A DNA stretch of 64,000 nt from CBDFHF01 sp965247565. GTDB lineage: Bacteria > Pseudomonadota > Gammaproteobacteria > Methylococcales > Methylomonadaceae. Location of the stretch: assembly GCA_965247565.1 (NCBI GenBank), contig CBDFHF010000003.1, positions 558,001 to 622,000 of the forward strand, in the 5' to 3' direction. Positions within the stretch are counted from its first letter, which is position 1. Each line of letters opens with the position of its first letter. This document shows, one piece after another, positions 55,055 through 64,000 of the stretch. The notes beneath the pieces were generated by a model that saw only the letters and a list, made by a program, of their open reading frames with translations, searched no databases and was not told the DNA's origin. A program made the position numbers and the translations under genes.

Positions 55055-55654
55055 ATGAATAATCAAGGCGTCGATAAATCCAAGCGACAGTTTTTAACTT
55101 CTGCGTTAACTGTCGTGGGAGCTGTTGGTTCGGGGTATTTAGCTGTACCTTTTCTTTCGCAAATGCAACCCAGTGTTAAGGCCATGGCGGCTAGCGCACC
55201 TGTCGAAGTCGATATTAGCAAAATGGAGCCGGGGCAAATGATCCGGGTCGCGTGGCGCGGTAAGCCAGTTTGGATTCTCAATAGAACACCAGCCGTTCTG
55301 GAAACATTAAAATCAATCGACAACGAACTCAGGGATCCGCTATCTAATGAATCTATTCAACCGGATTCTAGTAAAAATGTAATTCGCTCGATTAAGCCTG
55401 AGATATTTGTCGCTGTTGGTTTATGCACCCACCTAGGCTGCTCTCCAACATTTCGCCCTGAAATCGCCCCTAGCGATTTAGGCGAAAAATGGAAAGGCGG
55501 TTTTTTCTGTCCCTGCCATGGTTCCTGGTTTGATCTTGCCGGCCGGGTTTATCAGGGTGTACCTGCCCCCACAAACTTGGAGATTCCTCCTTACCGCTAC
55601 ATCACGGATACCTTGCTCATTGTGGGTGAGCCAACAGAGGAGAAAACGGCATGA
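55055..55654 (+). CDS. petA: Ubiquinol-cytochrome c reductase, Rieske iron-sulfur subunit
   Basis: 199 residues. Twin-Arg-like N-terminus with a single anchor helix (SKRQFLTSALTVVGAVGSGYLAVPFL). The 2Fe-2S cluster ligands are in CTHLGC and CPCHGSWFD. The ATG at 55055 has AGGAGAG before it. It is the first of petABC, overlapping petB by 4 bp. Confidence 0.96.
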   Translation: MNNQGVDKSKRQFLTSALTVVGAVGSGYLAVPFLSQMQPSVKAMAASAPVEVDISKMEPGQMIRVAWRGKPVWILNRTPAVLETLKSIDNELRDPLSNESIQPDSSKNVIRSIKPEIFVAVGLCTHLGCSPTFRPEIAPSDLGEKWKGGFFCPCHGSWFDLAGRVYQGVPAPTNLEIPPYRYITDTLLIVGEPTEEKTA

Positions 55655-57108
55655 AACCTTCACGTCTAACATTATGCGGCAACTGGGTTCTAGAGCGCTT
55701 TCCGCTTACTAAACTCTGGAACGAGCACATGGCGCAATACTACGCGCCAAAAAATTTCAATTTTTGGTACTTCTTTGGTTCTTTGGCGCTATTGGTTTTG
55801 GTCAATCAGTTCATCACCGGCATTTTGTTGACGATGAACTACAAGCCGGATGCGAAACTTGCATTTGACTCCGTCGAATACATCATGCGAGACGTTAATT
55901 GGGGATGGCTGGTGCGCTATATGCACTCAACTGGCGCTTCCGCGTTTTTTATTGTTGTTTACCTACATATGTTTCGAGGGATGATTTACGGATCATTCAA
56001 ACATCCACGGGAATTAATTTGGATTTTTGGCATGTTCCTGTTTGTCGCATTGATGGCAGAAGCATTTATGGGCTATCTACTGCCTTGGGGGCAAATGTCC
56101 TATTGGGGAGCACAAGTTATTATCTCTCTGTTTAGTGCGATTCCAGTGATAGGCGATGAGCTGTCATTGTGGATTAGAGGAGATTATGTAGTTTCTGATG
56201 CCACCCTTAACCGATTCTTCGCCTTTCATGTGATTGCTGTGCCACTGGTTTTAGTGTTGTTGGTTTTTTTGCATATTGTGGCCCTACACGAAGTCGGCTC
56301 CAACAATCCTGACGGAATAGACCTTAAAAAAGTAAAGCATACAGGTCGTCGCCATGAAGATGAAAGCGTGTCTGCCACTAATATCGATGTTAAAGATGAA
56401 AATGGCATTTATTTGGATAGCGTACCCTTTCACCCCTATTACACAGTTAAAGACTTAGTAGGCGTTGGGGTGTTTTTATTCTTTTTTGCCACGGTTATTT
56501 TTTACATGCCGGAATTGGGCGGGTATTTTCTCGAGCACGCCAACTTTATTCCTGCGGACCCCATGAAAACCCCTGAACACATTGCCCCAGTCTGGTATTT
56601 CACACCGTTCTACTCCATTTTACGGGCGATTCCGGACAAATTTGCCGGTGTAATCGGCATGGGTGGTGCCATTGTGGTTTTGTTTCTATTGCCATGGCTG
56701 GATCGCAGCAAAGTTAGGTCGATTCGCTACCGCGGCGGCATTTTCAAAAAGGCGTTGTTGCTTTTCGTTGTCAGCTTTATTTCTCTAGGGTACTTAGGCA
56801 CTCAGCCGGTAACGCCAACATACACCACGTTGGCACGACTTTTTACAGCGATCTATTTCGGCTTCTTTTTGTTGATGCCTATCTACACCCGGTGGGAGAA
56901 AACTAAGCCTTTGCCTACTCATCTGACACATCACAAATCCATTGAGGAGCAAATTCCGGTGCTATTGGAAACACTGGATGAAATCATTGTAAAACGCCCA
57001 GTAACGACAGAGAACGGTGCGGTGGTCCTGAGCAGAAGGCCTAACTACAAAGGTATTCTCAACGTCATCATTCGATTAGCAAAAAAATTAAAAGAGAGCC
57101 TCGATTGA
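55651..57108 (+). CDS. petB: Cytochrome b of the bc1 complex
   Basis: 485 residues with eight membrane helices. Heme ligands are the His of YMHSTGASAFF, YLHMFRG, FFAFHVIAVPL and FLHIVALHEVG. The Qo motif appears as APVWYF in place of the usual PEWY, a common bacterial variant. A C-terminal extension of about 60 residues (KPLPTHLTHHKSIEEQIPVLLE) is longer than in most homologues. Confidence 0.96.
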   Translation: MKPSRLTLCGNWVLERFPLTKLWNEHMAQYYAPKNFNFWYFFGSLALLVLVNQFITGILLTMNYKPDAKLAFDSVEYIMRDVNWGWLVRYMHSTGASAFFIVVYLHMFRGMIYGSFKHPRELIWIFGMFLFVALMAEAFMGYLLPWGQMSYWGAQVIISLFSAIPVIGDELSLWIRGDYVVSDATLNRFFAFHVIAVPLVLVLLVFLHIVALHEVGSNNPDGIDLKKVKHTGRRHEDESVSATNIDVKDENGIYLDSVPFHPYYTVKDLVGVGVFLFFFATVIFYMPELGGYFLEHANFIPADPMKTPEHIAPVWYFTPFYSILRAIPDKFAGVIGMGGAIVVLFLLPWLDRSKVRSIRYRGGIFKKALLLFVVSFISLGYLGTQPVTPTYTTLARLFTAIYFGFFLLMPIYTRWEKTKPLPTHLTHHKSIEEQIPVLLETLDEIIVKRPVTTENGAVVLSRRPNYKGILNVIIRLAKKLKESLD

Positions 57109-57109
57109 T

Positions 57110-57832
57110 ATGAAAAATTTAATCTCGTTGTTTTTATTTTTAACCCTGTCTTTTGGCGTGGCTGCATCAGAAGGTGTAGAACTACAAGAAGCAGATATTG
57201 ATCTTTCCGACAACAGCTCATTGCAGCGGGGCGCCAAGCACTTTGTCACGTATTGCCTTGGTTGCCATTCAGCCAAACAAATTCGTTATTTACGGATAGC
57301 GATTGATTTAGGTGTAGAAGAGAAGAAGATGCTTAAAGATGTTGCCCCGGAGGGAGCAAGTATCTACGATCAAATGCACAGCGCCATGAACGCACACGAT
57401 GCAGAAAAATGGTTTGGCGTACAACCGCCTGACTTATCTCTGATTGCACGATCGCGAGGTGCTGACTGGTTATATAGCTATCTGAAAGGATTTTACGTTG
57501 ATAAAAGTAAACCACTAGGTGTAAACAACACCGTGTTCCCGGATGTGGGTATGCCCAATGTTCTTTGGCAGTTACAAGGCGAGCAGCATGGCGTTGTAAA
57601 AATGATTGAAGGAAAGCAAAAAGTAGAAAAGTTAGTTATCAACGAACCAGGCACCTTGAGCACTAAGGAATTTGATCAATTGGTTAATGATCTGGTCAAT
57701 TTCTTGGTCTATGTAGGTGAACCCGTGCAATTGGAAAGGAAAAGTATGGGCAAATATGTATTATTTTTCATTTTAATGTTTTTAGCAGTTTCTTATCTTT
57801 TGAAAAAAGAATATTGGAAGGACGTACATTAG
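57110..57832 (+). CDS. petC: Cytochrome c1
   Basis: 240 residues with a signal peptide (about 1-19), heme motif CLGCH, the axial Met in FPDVGMPNVLW and a C-terminal anchor helix (YVLFFILMFLAVSYLL). It starts one base after petB. Confidence 0.95.
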   Translation: MKNLISLFLFLTLSFGVAASEGVELQEADIDLSDNSSLQRGAKHFVTYCLGCHSAKQIRYLRIAIDLGVEEKKMLKDVAPEGASIYDQMHSAMNAHDAEKWFGVQPPDLSLIARSRGADWLYSYLKGFYVDKSKPLGVNNTVFPDVGMPNVLWQLQGEQHGVVKMIEGKQKVEKLVINEPGTLSTKEFDQLVNDLVNFLVYVGEPVQLERKSMGKYVLFFILMFLAVSYLLKKEYWKDVH

Positions 57833-57843
57833 CTCGTTAAGTA

Positions 57844-57875
57844 ACTTCCAGAAAATCAAAGATTTTTCTGGAAGT
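57844..57875. terminator. Long hairpin after petC
   Basis: ACTTCCAGAAAAATC-like arms pair over about 13 bp (ACTTCCAGAAAA with TTTTTCTGGAAGT). No T run follows, so it is either a factor-assisted terminator or an mRNA stabiliser. Confidence 0.5.
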
Positions 57876-57968
57876 ACCACTTCAAATCCGCCGTAAAACA
57901 CTACTCATACGCTTTAGTGATACAATGCCGATCCATACCGCCCAACACGTACAAAGAGGTTGTTATTC

Positions 57969-58607
57969 GTGGCAAATATTATTACCCGCAAATCTGTAAT
58001 GACGCTTTTCTCATCTCCAACCTGTGCGATGAGCCACTGCGCACGATTTGTTCTACACGAAAAAGCAATAACTGCCGATATAGAATTCTACGACCCGACC
58101 AATCCCCCCGAAGATTTACTGGAACTTAACCTTACCGGTGTGTCGCCTACATTGATAGAGCGAGAATTGGTGCTCTACGATTCTCGGATCATTATGGAAT
58201 ACTTTGACGAGCGCTTTCCACATCCGCCTTTACATCAAATGGATCCCGTATCTCGTGCAAATGCACGAATGTTGATTAAACGTATAGACCAGGACTGGTA
58301 TCAGTTACTTGACGAAATTTTGAGCTCCGGGGAAAAAAAATCGGCCCGTGCTAAAAAGCAACTAAAAGAAAGTATTTTGTCTGCGGCACCCATTTTTTCA
58401 GCTAGACCTTTTTTTATGAGCGATGAATTCTCATTAATTGATTGTGTCATAGCGCCATTATTGTGGCGTTTGCCCACTATTGGCATCGACATTTCCACTC
58501 CTAATGAAGCGATTTCTAATTATGCTCAGCGCATGTTTAGTAGAAGCGCTTTCAAACGCAGCCTTAGCGATCAAGAAAAAGAAATGATGGTTGAAATACC
58601 CAAATGA
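57969..58607 (+). CDS. sspA: Stringent starvation protein A
   Basis: 212 residues, a GST-fold RNA polymerase-associated protein that helps cells survive starvation and acid. MTLFSSPTCAMSHCARFVLHEK, YDPTNPPEDLLELN, SRIIMEYFDERFPHPPL are typical. The GTG at 57969 follows AGAGG at a proper distance. It overlaps sspB by 4 bp. Confidence 0.93.
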   Translation: MANIITRKSVMTLFSSPTCAMSHCARFVLHEKAITADIEFYDPTNPPEDLLELNLTGVSPTLIERELVLYDSRIIMEYFDERFPHPPLHQMDPVSRANARMLIKRIDQDWYQLLDEILSSGEKKSARAKKQLKESILSAAPIFSARPFFMSDEFSLIDCVIAPLLWRLPTIGIDISTPNEAISNYAQRMFSRSAFKRSLSDQEKEMMVEIPK

Positions 58608-58984
58608 CATCTTTAAAACCCTATTTAATCCGTTCTATTTACGAATGGATTGTTGACAATAATCTAACTCCACATCTTTTGGTCGATGCGGAATACAGCG
58701 ATGCCTACTTACCTAAAGAATTTATCGCTGATGGTAAAATTGTTTTAAATATCAGGCCTGAAGCCATACAGGGCTTATCGTTAGGCAATGATGGAATTGA
58801 ATTTAATGCCCGTTTTAGTGGCACACCGATGCATATAAAAACGCCTATAGCTGCTGTAATGGCGATTTATGCAAAAGAAAATGGTAAGGGAATGATCTTC
58901 GACCAAGAAGAAATGGACGGCGACAATGAACCACCGCCGGAAGAAAGACCACCAAGTAAACCCAATTTGCGGGTCGTTAAGTGA
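58604..58984 (+). CDS. sspB: ClpXP adaptor SspB
   Basis: 126 residues. It delivers ssrA-tagged proteins to ClpXP. The N-terminal dimer and tag-binding domain (PYLIRSIYEWIVDNNLTPHLLVDA, VLNIRPEAIQGLSLGND) is followed by a flexible acidic linker. The ClpX-binding tail ends PPSKPNLRVVK. Confidence 0.95.
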   Translation: MTSLKPYLIRSIYEWIVDNNLTPHLLVDAEYSDAYLPKEFIADGKIVLNIRPEAIQGLSLGNDGIEFNARFSGTPMHIKTPIAAVMAIYAKENGKGMIFDQEEMDGDNEPPPEERPPSKPNLRVVK

Positions 58985-59047
58985 CTTTAAACGGGGTTAT
59001 TAACTTTTTCAAAAAGCATAACCTTCTAGTCATGCCATCTATTAACG

Positions 59048-59392
59048 CTACCCCAGTTTAAATCCGACAAAAAAACCACCCGCGCCGCTTACCCCTTTGC
59101 TGGTAATCCGAGTCACGCGATCTATTAAAAAACCACCGGAACTTTTGACTGCTTCAGTTGCAGCATTGGCAGCATTCTGCAAATTAATATCCGATATACT
59201 GGTAATACCGTAATACTCACCTACAAACATCAACACAATCGCCGCACCGCCTAAAAATAATGCGGTACGCAGCATTTTTTTTGCAAAATAACCGACAGCC
59301 ATGCCGATTACAAAAGGTGCTCCCACATTTCCCAGTAAAAATGCTGAGGAAAAAATGTCATTAGAAGCTGCTGTGTCAATTGTGTTATTCAT
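59048..59392 (-). CDS. FUN14 family membrane protein
   Basis: 114 residues from the ATG at 59392. The glycine-rich hydrophobic FUN14 pattern is visible (VGAPFVIGMAVGYFAKKMLRTALFLGGAAIVLMFVGEYYGI and GVSGAGGFFVGFKLG). In eukaryotes the family is linked to mitophagy; in bacteria its role is unknown. The longer open frame to 59515 has no good start signal. Confidence 0.8.
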   Translation of the reverse strand: MNNTIDTAASNDIFSSAFLLGNVGAPFVIGMAVGYFAKKMLRTALFLGGAAIVLMFVGEYYGITSISDINLQNAANAATEAVKSSGGFLIDRVTRITSKGVSGAGGFFVGFKLG

Positions 59393-59608
59393 GGTTATTG
59401 TTTTCCAATGTTTATTTTTATAACAAATAATGGCCGACGGGATTAAAAGCAGGTCCATTGTAATACAAAAAAAATCGGGGCTGAATTGCATAATGTTTTT
59501 GGCCGTTAATAGCACGGGTAGACCAATTATTAATTAGCAACTAGATGAACGCTTGCGCCTTTAGACTTTAGGCTTTAACCTTGCCATTTTTCATTGACAT
59601 CTAACTAT

Positions 59609-61090
59609 ATGAATGCTGAACCTTGTACTTATGTAATTTTTGGTGCTACGGGAAATCTCTCCCGCATTAAACTGATGCCGGCGTTGTATCACCTTGATGT
59701 GGCTAATCGACTCCCAGAGGGCACACAAATTCTGGCTATAGGCCGCAGACCTTGGGATCAGGCAACATGGCTCGCAGAAGTCAAAGATATGGTTCAGGCC
59801 AAAGCTAATAATGATTTTGACGAGAAGGTATTCCAACGCTTTAGTAATCGGTTGTATTACCATCAGGGCGATATTCAGCAACCGCAATGTTATTCGGAAC
59901 TAGCCGAAAAACTTAACGACAAAAAATTCCCAAAAAACATTGCCTTTTACCTGTCAATCAGTCCATCGGATTTCGGCCCCGTGATGGAAATGCTCAGCGA
60001 TAATAGCTTGTTTTATGAAGAATACGGTTGGCGACGGGCAATTATCGAGAAACCTTTTGGTTACGATTTAGATAGTGCGCAAGCGTTACAAAAACGTATC
60101 AGCCAATATGTCACCGAAGACCAAATTTACCGCATCGACCATTACCTGGGTAAAGGCATGGTCCAAAACGTTCTTGTATTCCGTTTTGCCAACGTCATGA
60201 TGGAACCACTATGGAATCGTAATTATATTGACCATATTCAGATAACCCATTCTGAAGAACTCGGTATCGATAGCCGCGGTGATTACTACGACACCGCTGG
60301 AGCCATGCGTGACATGTTACAAAGCCATTTGTTGCAGTTATTAACACTGGTCACAATGGAGCCACCGGTTTCTATGGAAGCGGAGGCCTTACGAGACGAA
60401 AAGGTCAAGGTGTTAAAATCCATACGTCCGATAGCCAAAGAAGCCGTTCATGCCTGCGCGTTTAGAGCCCAGTATGCCAAAGGCAGTATTAAAGGCGAAA
60501 AAGTAACTGGTTATTTACAGGAAGATAAAATTCCCGCCAACAGCGTCACCGAAACTTATGCTTCAATGAAGCTATATATCGACAACTGGCGCTGGCGCGG
60601 AGTGCCGGTTTATATGCGTACCGGCAAGCGGATGGCTAAAGCACAATCTACAATTTCTATTTGTTTCCGACATCCACCGTTGCAGTTTTTTCGGGACACG
60701 AATGTACAAGACATGAATCCTAACTGGGTGATACTCGGCATACAGCCCGAGGAATGTATTCGCATTGAAATGACCGTGAAAGAACCCGGTTTAGAAATGC
60801 AAACCCGAGTACGCAGCTTAGATGCCAGTTTTCGAAATGGCGATGAAAAAGCTATCGATGCTTATGAGGATCTGCTGTTAGACGTATTAAAAGGGGATCG
60901 CTCGCAGTTTCTGCGTTTTGATGAAGTCGAATATGCCTGGAAGATTGTCGATCCTATTTTGCAAAGATGGGCTATTGAACGCGACCATATCGCGACTTAC
61001 CCAGCCGGCTCTTGGGGGCCTGAAGATAGTCGATTGTTCGACAAAGAAGGACAATATTGGCGCAGCTCATTAACACCTGAGGTTAAGTAA
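59609..61090 (+). CDS. zwf: Glucose-6-phosphate 1-dehydrogenase
   Basis: 493 residues. First oxidative step of the pentose phosphate and Entner-Doudoroff routes, makes NADPH. The nucleotide motif FGATGNLSRIKLMPAL, the substrate-binding RIDHYLGKGMVQN and IEKPFGYDL are conserved. The ATG at 59609 is preferred over a TTG five codons upstream. It is followed directly by pgl. Confidence 0.96.
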   Translation: MNAEPCTYVIFGATGNLSRIKLMPALYHLDVANRLPEGTQILAIGRRPWDQATWLAEVKDMVQAKANNDFDEKVFQRFSNRLYYHQGDIQQPQCYSELAEKLNDKKFPKNIAFYLSISPSDFGPVMEMLSDNSLFYEEYGWRRAIIEKPFGYDLDSAQALQKRISQYVTEDQIYRIDHYLGKGMVQNVLVFRFANVMMEPLWNRNYIDHIQITHSEELGIDSRGDYYDTAGAMRDMLQSHLLQLLTLVTMEPPVSMEAEALRDEKVKVLKSIRPIAKEAVHACAFRAQYAKGSIKGEKVTGYLQEDKIPANSVTETYASMKLYIDNWRWRGVPVYMRTGKRMAKAQSTISICFRHPPLQFFRDTNVQDMNPNWVILGIQPEECIRIEMTVKEPGLEMQTRVRSLDASFRNGDEKAIDAYEDLLLDVLKGDRSQFLRFDEVEYAWKIVDPILQRWAIERDHIATYPAGSWGPEDSRLFDKEGQYWRSSLTPEVK

Positions 61091-61774
61091 ATGCAAAATA
61101 ATAGTCGATGGCATTGCTTAGATACTGCCGAACAAGTTGCTAATGCAGTTTATCAACGTATTCTTGATGCCGCAGAGATAGCGATTGCCAAACGAGGGAA
61201 GTTCAAGTTAGTTTTGGCGGGTGGCAGTACCCCAGAAAAGGTTTATCAATTATTAAGTCGATCCCACGCAGATTGGAGCAAATGGCATATTTATTACGGG
61301 GATGAGCGTTGTTTACCCGCGTCAGATAAGGACAGAAACAGCACTATGGCAACTCTGGCTTTTCTAGGGAAAGTAGCCATTCCTGCTGCACAAATTTTTA
61401 CCATTCCAGCAGAACTGGGACCGGAACAAGGCGCATTACAGTACCTCGCTACCGTTGCAGAAGCACTGCCATTTGACATGGTTTTGTTGGGCATGGGGGA
61501 AGATGGCCATACGGCTAGCTTATTTCCTGGCCACCCGCACTCGCCAGAAGAATTGACTCATGCGGTTTACAACTCACCGAAACCGCCACCTGAGCGTGTA
61601 TCGATTAGCGCAAAGGCATTAAGCAACAGCAGTGAATTAATCTTCCTAATTACAGGAAGCAATAAACAGGATGCCGTAAAAGCCTGGAAACAAGGCGATG
61701 ATTTACCAGTGGCCCATATCCTCACGGCCAATCCTTTTGATATATATATTGATAAAGAGGCTTATACTATTTGA
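61091..61774 (+). CDS. pgl: 6-phosphogluconolactonase
   Basis: 227 residues. It hydrolyses the lactone made by Zwf. LVLAGGSTPEKVYQLL, YYGDERCLPASDKDRNS, LGMGEDGHTASLFPGH and ISAKALSNSSELIFLITG are the family blocks. Its ATG directly follows the zwf stop. Confidence 0.95.
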   Translation: MQNNSRWHCLDTAEQVANAVYQRILDAAEIAIAKRGKFKLVLAGGSTPEKVYQLLSRSHADWSKWHIYYGDERCLPASDKDRNSTMATLAFLGKVAIPAAQIFTIPAELGPEQGALQYLATVAEALPFDMVLLGMGEDGHTASLFPGHPHSPEELTHAVYNSPKPPPERVSISAKALSNSSELIFLITGSNKQDAVKAWKQGDDLPVAHILTANPFDIYIDKEAYTI

Positions 61775-62078
61775 TAGTGCAACTTATTTTAATTCCCATA
61801 GTCCCAACGGGAGTTAAAAGCTGGCATTTTATCTATGTTCGACGTTTCTGTTCAGTGCCGAATGCAGCAAAATTTGGTAGGCCGTACTCGTTTTTAATCA
61901 GATATTAATTACCGGCTAACACGACCAAGTGCAAAAACTGCCGTTGGGTATATCAATATCAAATTTGTAGACACTCCTAAAAACGCGCACTATGAAGCCA
62001 TGAAATTAATGATACCTGTTCGGCATGCTCGGGCAGGTGAATGCAAGCCAAGTAACCTATGTTAAATAGTTACCAACT
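61775..62078. other. Spacer between pgl and the N-ATPase operon
   Basis: About 300 bases. An imperfect inverted repeat TTAATTCCC...GGGAGTTAA lies near 61788-61817 and may end the pgl message, though no T run follows. I see no gene. The promoter of the ATPase operon must lie here. Confidence 0.4.
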
Positions 62079-63533
62079 ATGAACAACAGACCTAACTTTC
62101 CAAACATTGGTAAAGTAGTTTCGGTACGCGGAAGCGTGGTGGATAGTCGGTTTGACCAGCAATTACCGTCTATCTATTCAGTGTTGCGAACGGGTGAAAA
62201 AAAACAAATCATCATCGAAGTACTCGCACAGTTGGATGCTTATCATGTGCGCGGTATCGCTTTAACGCCAACTCAAGGCCTCGCTCGAGGTATGTTTATA
62301 GAAAACACAGGCGCCCCTTTAAGTGCACCGGTCGGTAAAAACATTCTCTCGCGCATGTTCGACGTGTTTGGTAACACCATCGACCGTCAGGCAACGCCAG
62401 CCGACATTCAATGGCGCTCTGTGCATCGGGCCTCGCCGCCTCTGGCAAGACGCTCAACCCAATCAGAAATTTTTGAAACAGGCATTAAGGTTATAGACGT
62501 ATTGGTGCCGCTAGAGCGAGGTGGCAAGGCCGGATTATTTGGCGGTGCGGGCGTAGGAAAAACCGTGCTACTCACCGAAATGATCCACAATATGATTGGA
62601 CATCAGCACAACCCTTCAACATCACTCAGCCCAGGTGTCAGTATTTTTTGCGGCATCGGGGAACGCTGTCGCGAAGGCGAAGAGCTTTACCGTGAAATGA
62701 AGGAAGCAGGTGTACTATCGAACATGGTAATGATTTTCGGGCAAATGAACGAACCTCCAGGCGCACGTTTTCGAGTGGGTCACGCCGCATTGACCATGGC
62801 GGAGTATTTTCGGGACGACGAACATCGCGATGTGTTGCTGCTCATAGATAATATTTTTCGCTTTATCCAGGCCGGCATGGAAATCTCTGGCTTAATGGGA
62901 CAAATGCCCTCAAGACTAGGTTACCAACCCACTATGGGCACCGAGTTATCCGGACTTGAGGAGCGTATCGCCAACACGGACAATGGCGCCATTACCTCAA
63001 TCCAGGCAGTTTACGTGCCAGCGGACGACTTAACTGACCCAGCGGCGTCTCATACTTTCTCGCATCTATCAGCTTCTATTGTTTTATCTCGTAAACGCTC
63101 CAGTGAAGGACTATTTCCAGCCATTGACCCCTTGCAATCCAATTCGAAAATGGCCACACCCGGCATTGTTGGTGAGCGGCATTACCGTTTAGCCCAAAAA
63201 ATTCGCCGAACCCTCGCACAATATGAGCAACTTAAAGACATCATTGCCATGCTCGGCCTGGAGCAGCTTTCGCTGGAGGATCGCAAGGTAGTCGCCCGTG
63301 CCCGGCGATTGGAACGTTTTCTTACCCAACCTTTTTTTACCACCGAGCAATTTACCGGTTTAAAAGGTCAATTGGTCAGCCTAAAAGACGCTTTGGATGG
63401 TTGCGAGCGGATTTTGAACGATGAATTCAAGGATTATCCCGAAAGTGCGTTGTATATGATCGGCAAAGTCGATGAAGCAAAAAATAAAGTAAAATCAGGC
63501 AATTTTAATGTCAATGACCCGGTCGACTCATGA
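62079..63533 (+). CDS. atpD: N-ATPase (alternate F1F0) beta subunit
   Basis: 484 residues. Catalytic beta subunit with Walker A GGAGVGKTVLLTEMI, GERCREGEELYREM and LLLIDNIFRF. The divergent sequence, and the order beta-epsilon-small AtpQ-like protein, identify the N-ATPase type (atpDCQRBEFAG), not the housekeeping atpIBEFHAGDC. Such ATPases are usually extra copies, thought to pump Na+ or H+. The ion is set by subunit c, outside the window. Confidence 0.9.
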   Translation: MNNRPNFPNIGKVVSVRGSVVDSRFDQQLPSIYSVLRTGEKKQIIIEVLAQLDAYHVRGIALTPTQGLARGMFIENTGAPLSAPVGKNILSRMFDVFGNTIDRQATPADIQWRSVHRASPPLARRSTQSEIFETGIKVIDVLVPLERGGKAGLFGGAGVGKTVLLTEMIHNMIGHQHNPSTSLSPGVSIFCGIGERCREGEELYREMKEAGVLSNMVMIFGQMNEPPGARFRVGHAALTMAEYFRDDEHRDVLLLIDNIFRFIQAGMEISGLMGQMPSRLGYQPTMGTELSGLEERIANTDNGAITSIQAVYVPADDLTDPAASHTFSHLSASIVLSRKRSSEGLFPAIDPLQSNSKMATPGIVGERHYRLAQKIRRTLAQYEQLKDIIAMLGLEQLSLEDRKVVARARRLERFLTQPFFTTEQFTGLKGQLVSLKDALDGCERILNDEFKDYPESALYMIGKVDEAKNKVKSGNFNVNDPVDS

Positions 63534-63919
63534 ACCTTAAAGTACTATTGCCATTCCAGATTTTCGCCGAAAAAACAGCAGTCTCACGGATTATTGCGGA
63601 AACACGTCAAGGTTCATTTGGTTTGTTGCCACGTCGACTTGATTGTACTGCCGCCTTGTCGCCGGGAATTTTAATCTACGAAACCGACAAGGAAGGTGAG
63701 AGCTACCTCGCTATTGATGAAGGCGTCCTGGTTAAGACCGGCCCGAACGTGCTAATTTCAGTGCGAAGAGCAATTAGCGGGACAAGCATTGCGCAATTAC
63801 GTGACGCAGTAGCACAGGAATTTTTGACGCTGGACGAAAATGAACAAACTGTTCGCTCGGTCATGGCGAGGCTGGAAGCCGGATTTTTACGTCGATTTGC
63901 GAATTTTCAGCATGGCTAA
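63530..63919 (+). CDS. atpC: N-ATPase epsilon subunit
   Basis: 129 residues. LKVLLPFQIFAEKTAVSRIIAETRQGSFGLLPRRLDCTAALSPGILIYE is the epsilon beta-barrel, with a short C-terminal helix. It overlaps atpD by 4 bp. Confidence 0.88.
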   Translation: MNLKVLLPFQIFAEKTAVSRIIAETRQGSFGLLPRRLDCTAALSPGILIYETDKEGESYLAIDEGVLVKTGPNVLISVRRAISGTSIAQLRDAVAQEFLTLDENEQTVRSVMARLEAGFLRRFANFQHG

Positions 63920-64000
63920 AAAACCCAAAAACACATCAAAAAGTACGCCTTCTTTTGTAGATCAAATAGACAGTAAAGCGTCACGCAAACTTAAAGCAAG
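63912..64000 (+). CDS. AtpQ-like N-ATPase protein (cut by window edge)
   Basis: The ATG at 63912 overlaps atpC by 8 bp; MAKKPKNTSKSTPSFVDQIDSKASRKLKA is seen. Its place and Lys/Arg-rich start match the AtpQ/AtpI-like gene that follows atpC in N-ATPase operons. Only 29 residues are available. Confidence 0.6.
   Translation, partial: MAKKPKNTSKSTPSFVDQIDSKASRKLKA

Noticed and set aside
59711..59727. CCCAGAGGGCACACAAA in zwf, resembling the insert
   Set aside because: It is part of a normal, conserved zwf reading (RLPEGTQILAIGRRP), with no frame disturbance and no TACCC end.
1..64000. CRISPR arrays
   Set aside because: No regularly spaced direct repeats and no cas genes are present.

Overview
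The window comes from a gammaproteobacterial (Methylococcales-type) methanotroph. The main evidence is a complete particulate methane monooxygenase operon, pmoCAB (15.8-12.8 kb, minus strand), with the copper/metal ligands in place. A PEP-CTERM protein, a PrsK kinase and the start of an N-type ATPase operon also fit. Gammaproteobacterial gene orders appear throughout: csrA-tRNA-Ser-tRNA-Arg, lptM-lysA-dapF-DUF484-xerC, mla-murA-hisGDC, petABC-sspAB and zwf-pgl. The pmoA sequence looks like the Methylobacter group, but I cannot fix the genus without a search.

Layout. 0-12.6 kb is a graveyard of insertion sequences (IS21, IS630, IS110, ISAs1, an rve-type IS, IS5/IS427). Inside it sit an island of three tRNAs plus csrA (2.9-3.4 kb) and one TetR regulator. 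12.7-16 kb is pmoCAB with a promoter, an inter-cistronic hairpin and a terminator. 16-21.3 kb holds a small secreted protein, a NarL-type two-component pair and mutS. 21.3-26 kb has two secreted proteins, dispersed repeats, a REP hairpin and a COG2509 flavoprotein. 26.2-31.6 kb is the lptM/lysA/dapF/DUF484/xerC cluster plus two membrane proteins. 31.6-36.4 kb is a second accessory zone: immunity-like small genes separated by a repeat, an IS5 element, an RlmN/Cfr-like enzyme and a dead RAYT. 36.5-43.1 kb has an RTX metalloprotease, a vapBC relic and lhr. 43.2-64 kb is mostly housekeeping: lpxD, prsK, mlaFEDB-murA-hisGDC, petABC, sspAB, zwf-pgl and N-ATPase atpDC.

The most unusual signal is a family of very short insertions, 5'-CTTGTGCCC-(3-6 nt)-GGGTA-3' (17, 18 or 20 nt). 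I found six copies. All six lie inside transposase coding sequences of at least three unrelated IS types (ISAs1, IS630, IS5-like). Removing each one restores a sensible local protein sequence. In two elements (ISAs1 at 7.3-8.6 kb and IS5 at 33.2-34.5 kb) the insert is the only lesion in an otherwise open transposase. In two diverged ISAs1 genes it sits at exactly the same codon. Each copy can fold as a small hairpin (TGCCC/GGGTA) with a four-base CTTG foot. The insertion sites share the pattern [C/G]C[A/T]^[A/T] and show no target duplication. This could be a miniature mobile repeat, an excision scar, a translational bypass element, or the product of something that disarms transposases. The sequence alone does not decide between these.

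How the genes work together. pmoCAB carries out the first step of methane oxidation and petABC feeds quinol electrons into respiration. zwf and pgl supply NADPH and pentose-phosphate flux. The Mla system, lpxD and murA serve the envelope. The N-ATPase genes suggest an auxiliary ion-translocating ATPase.
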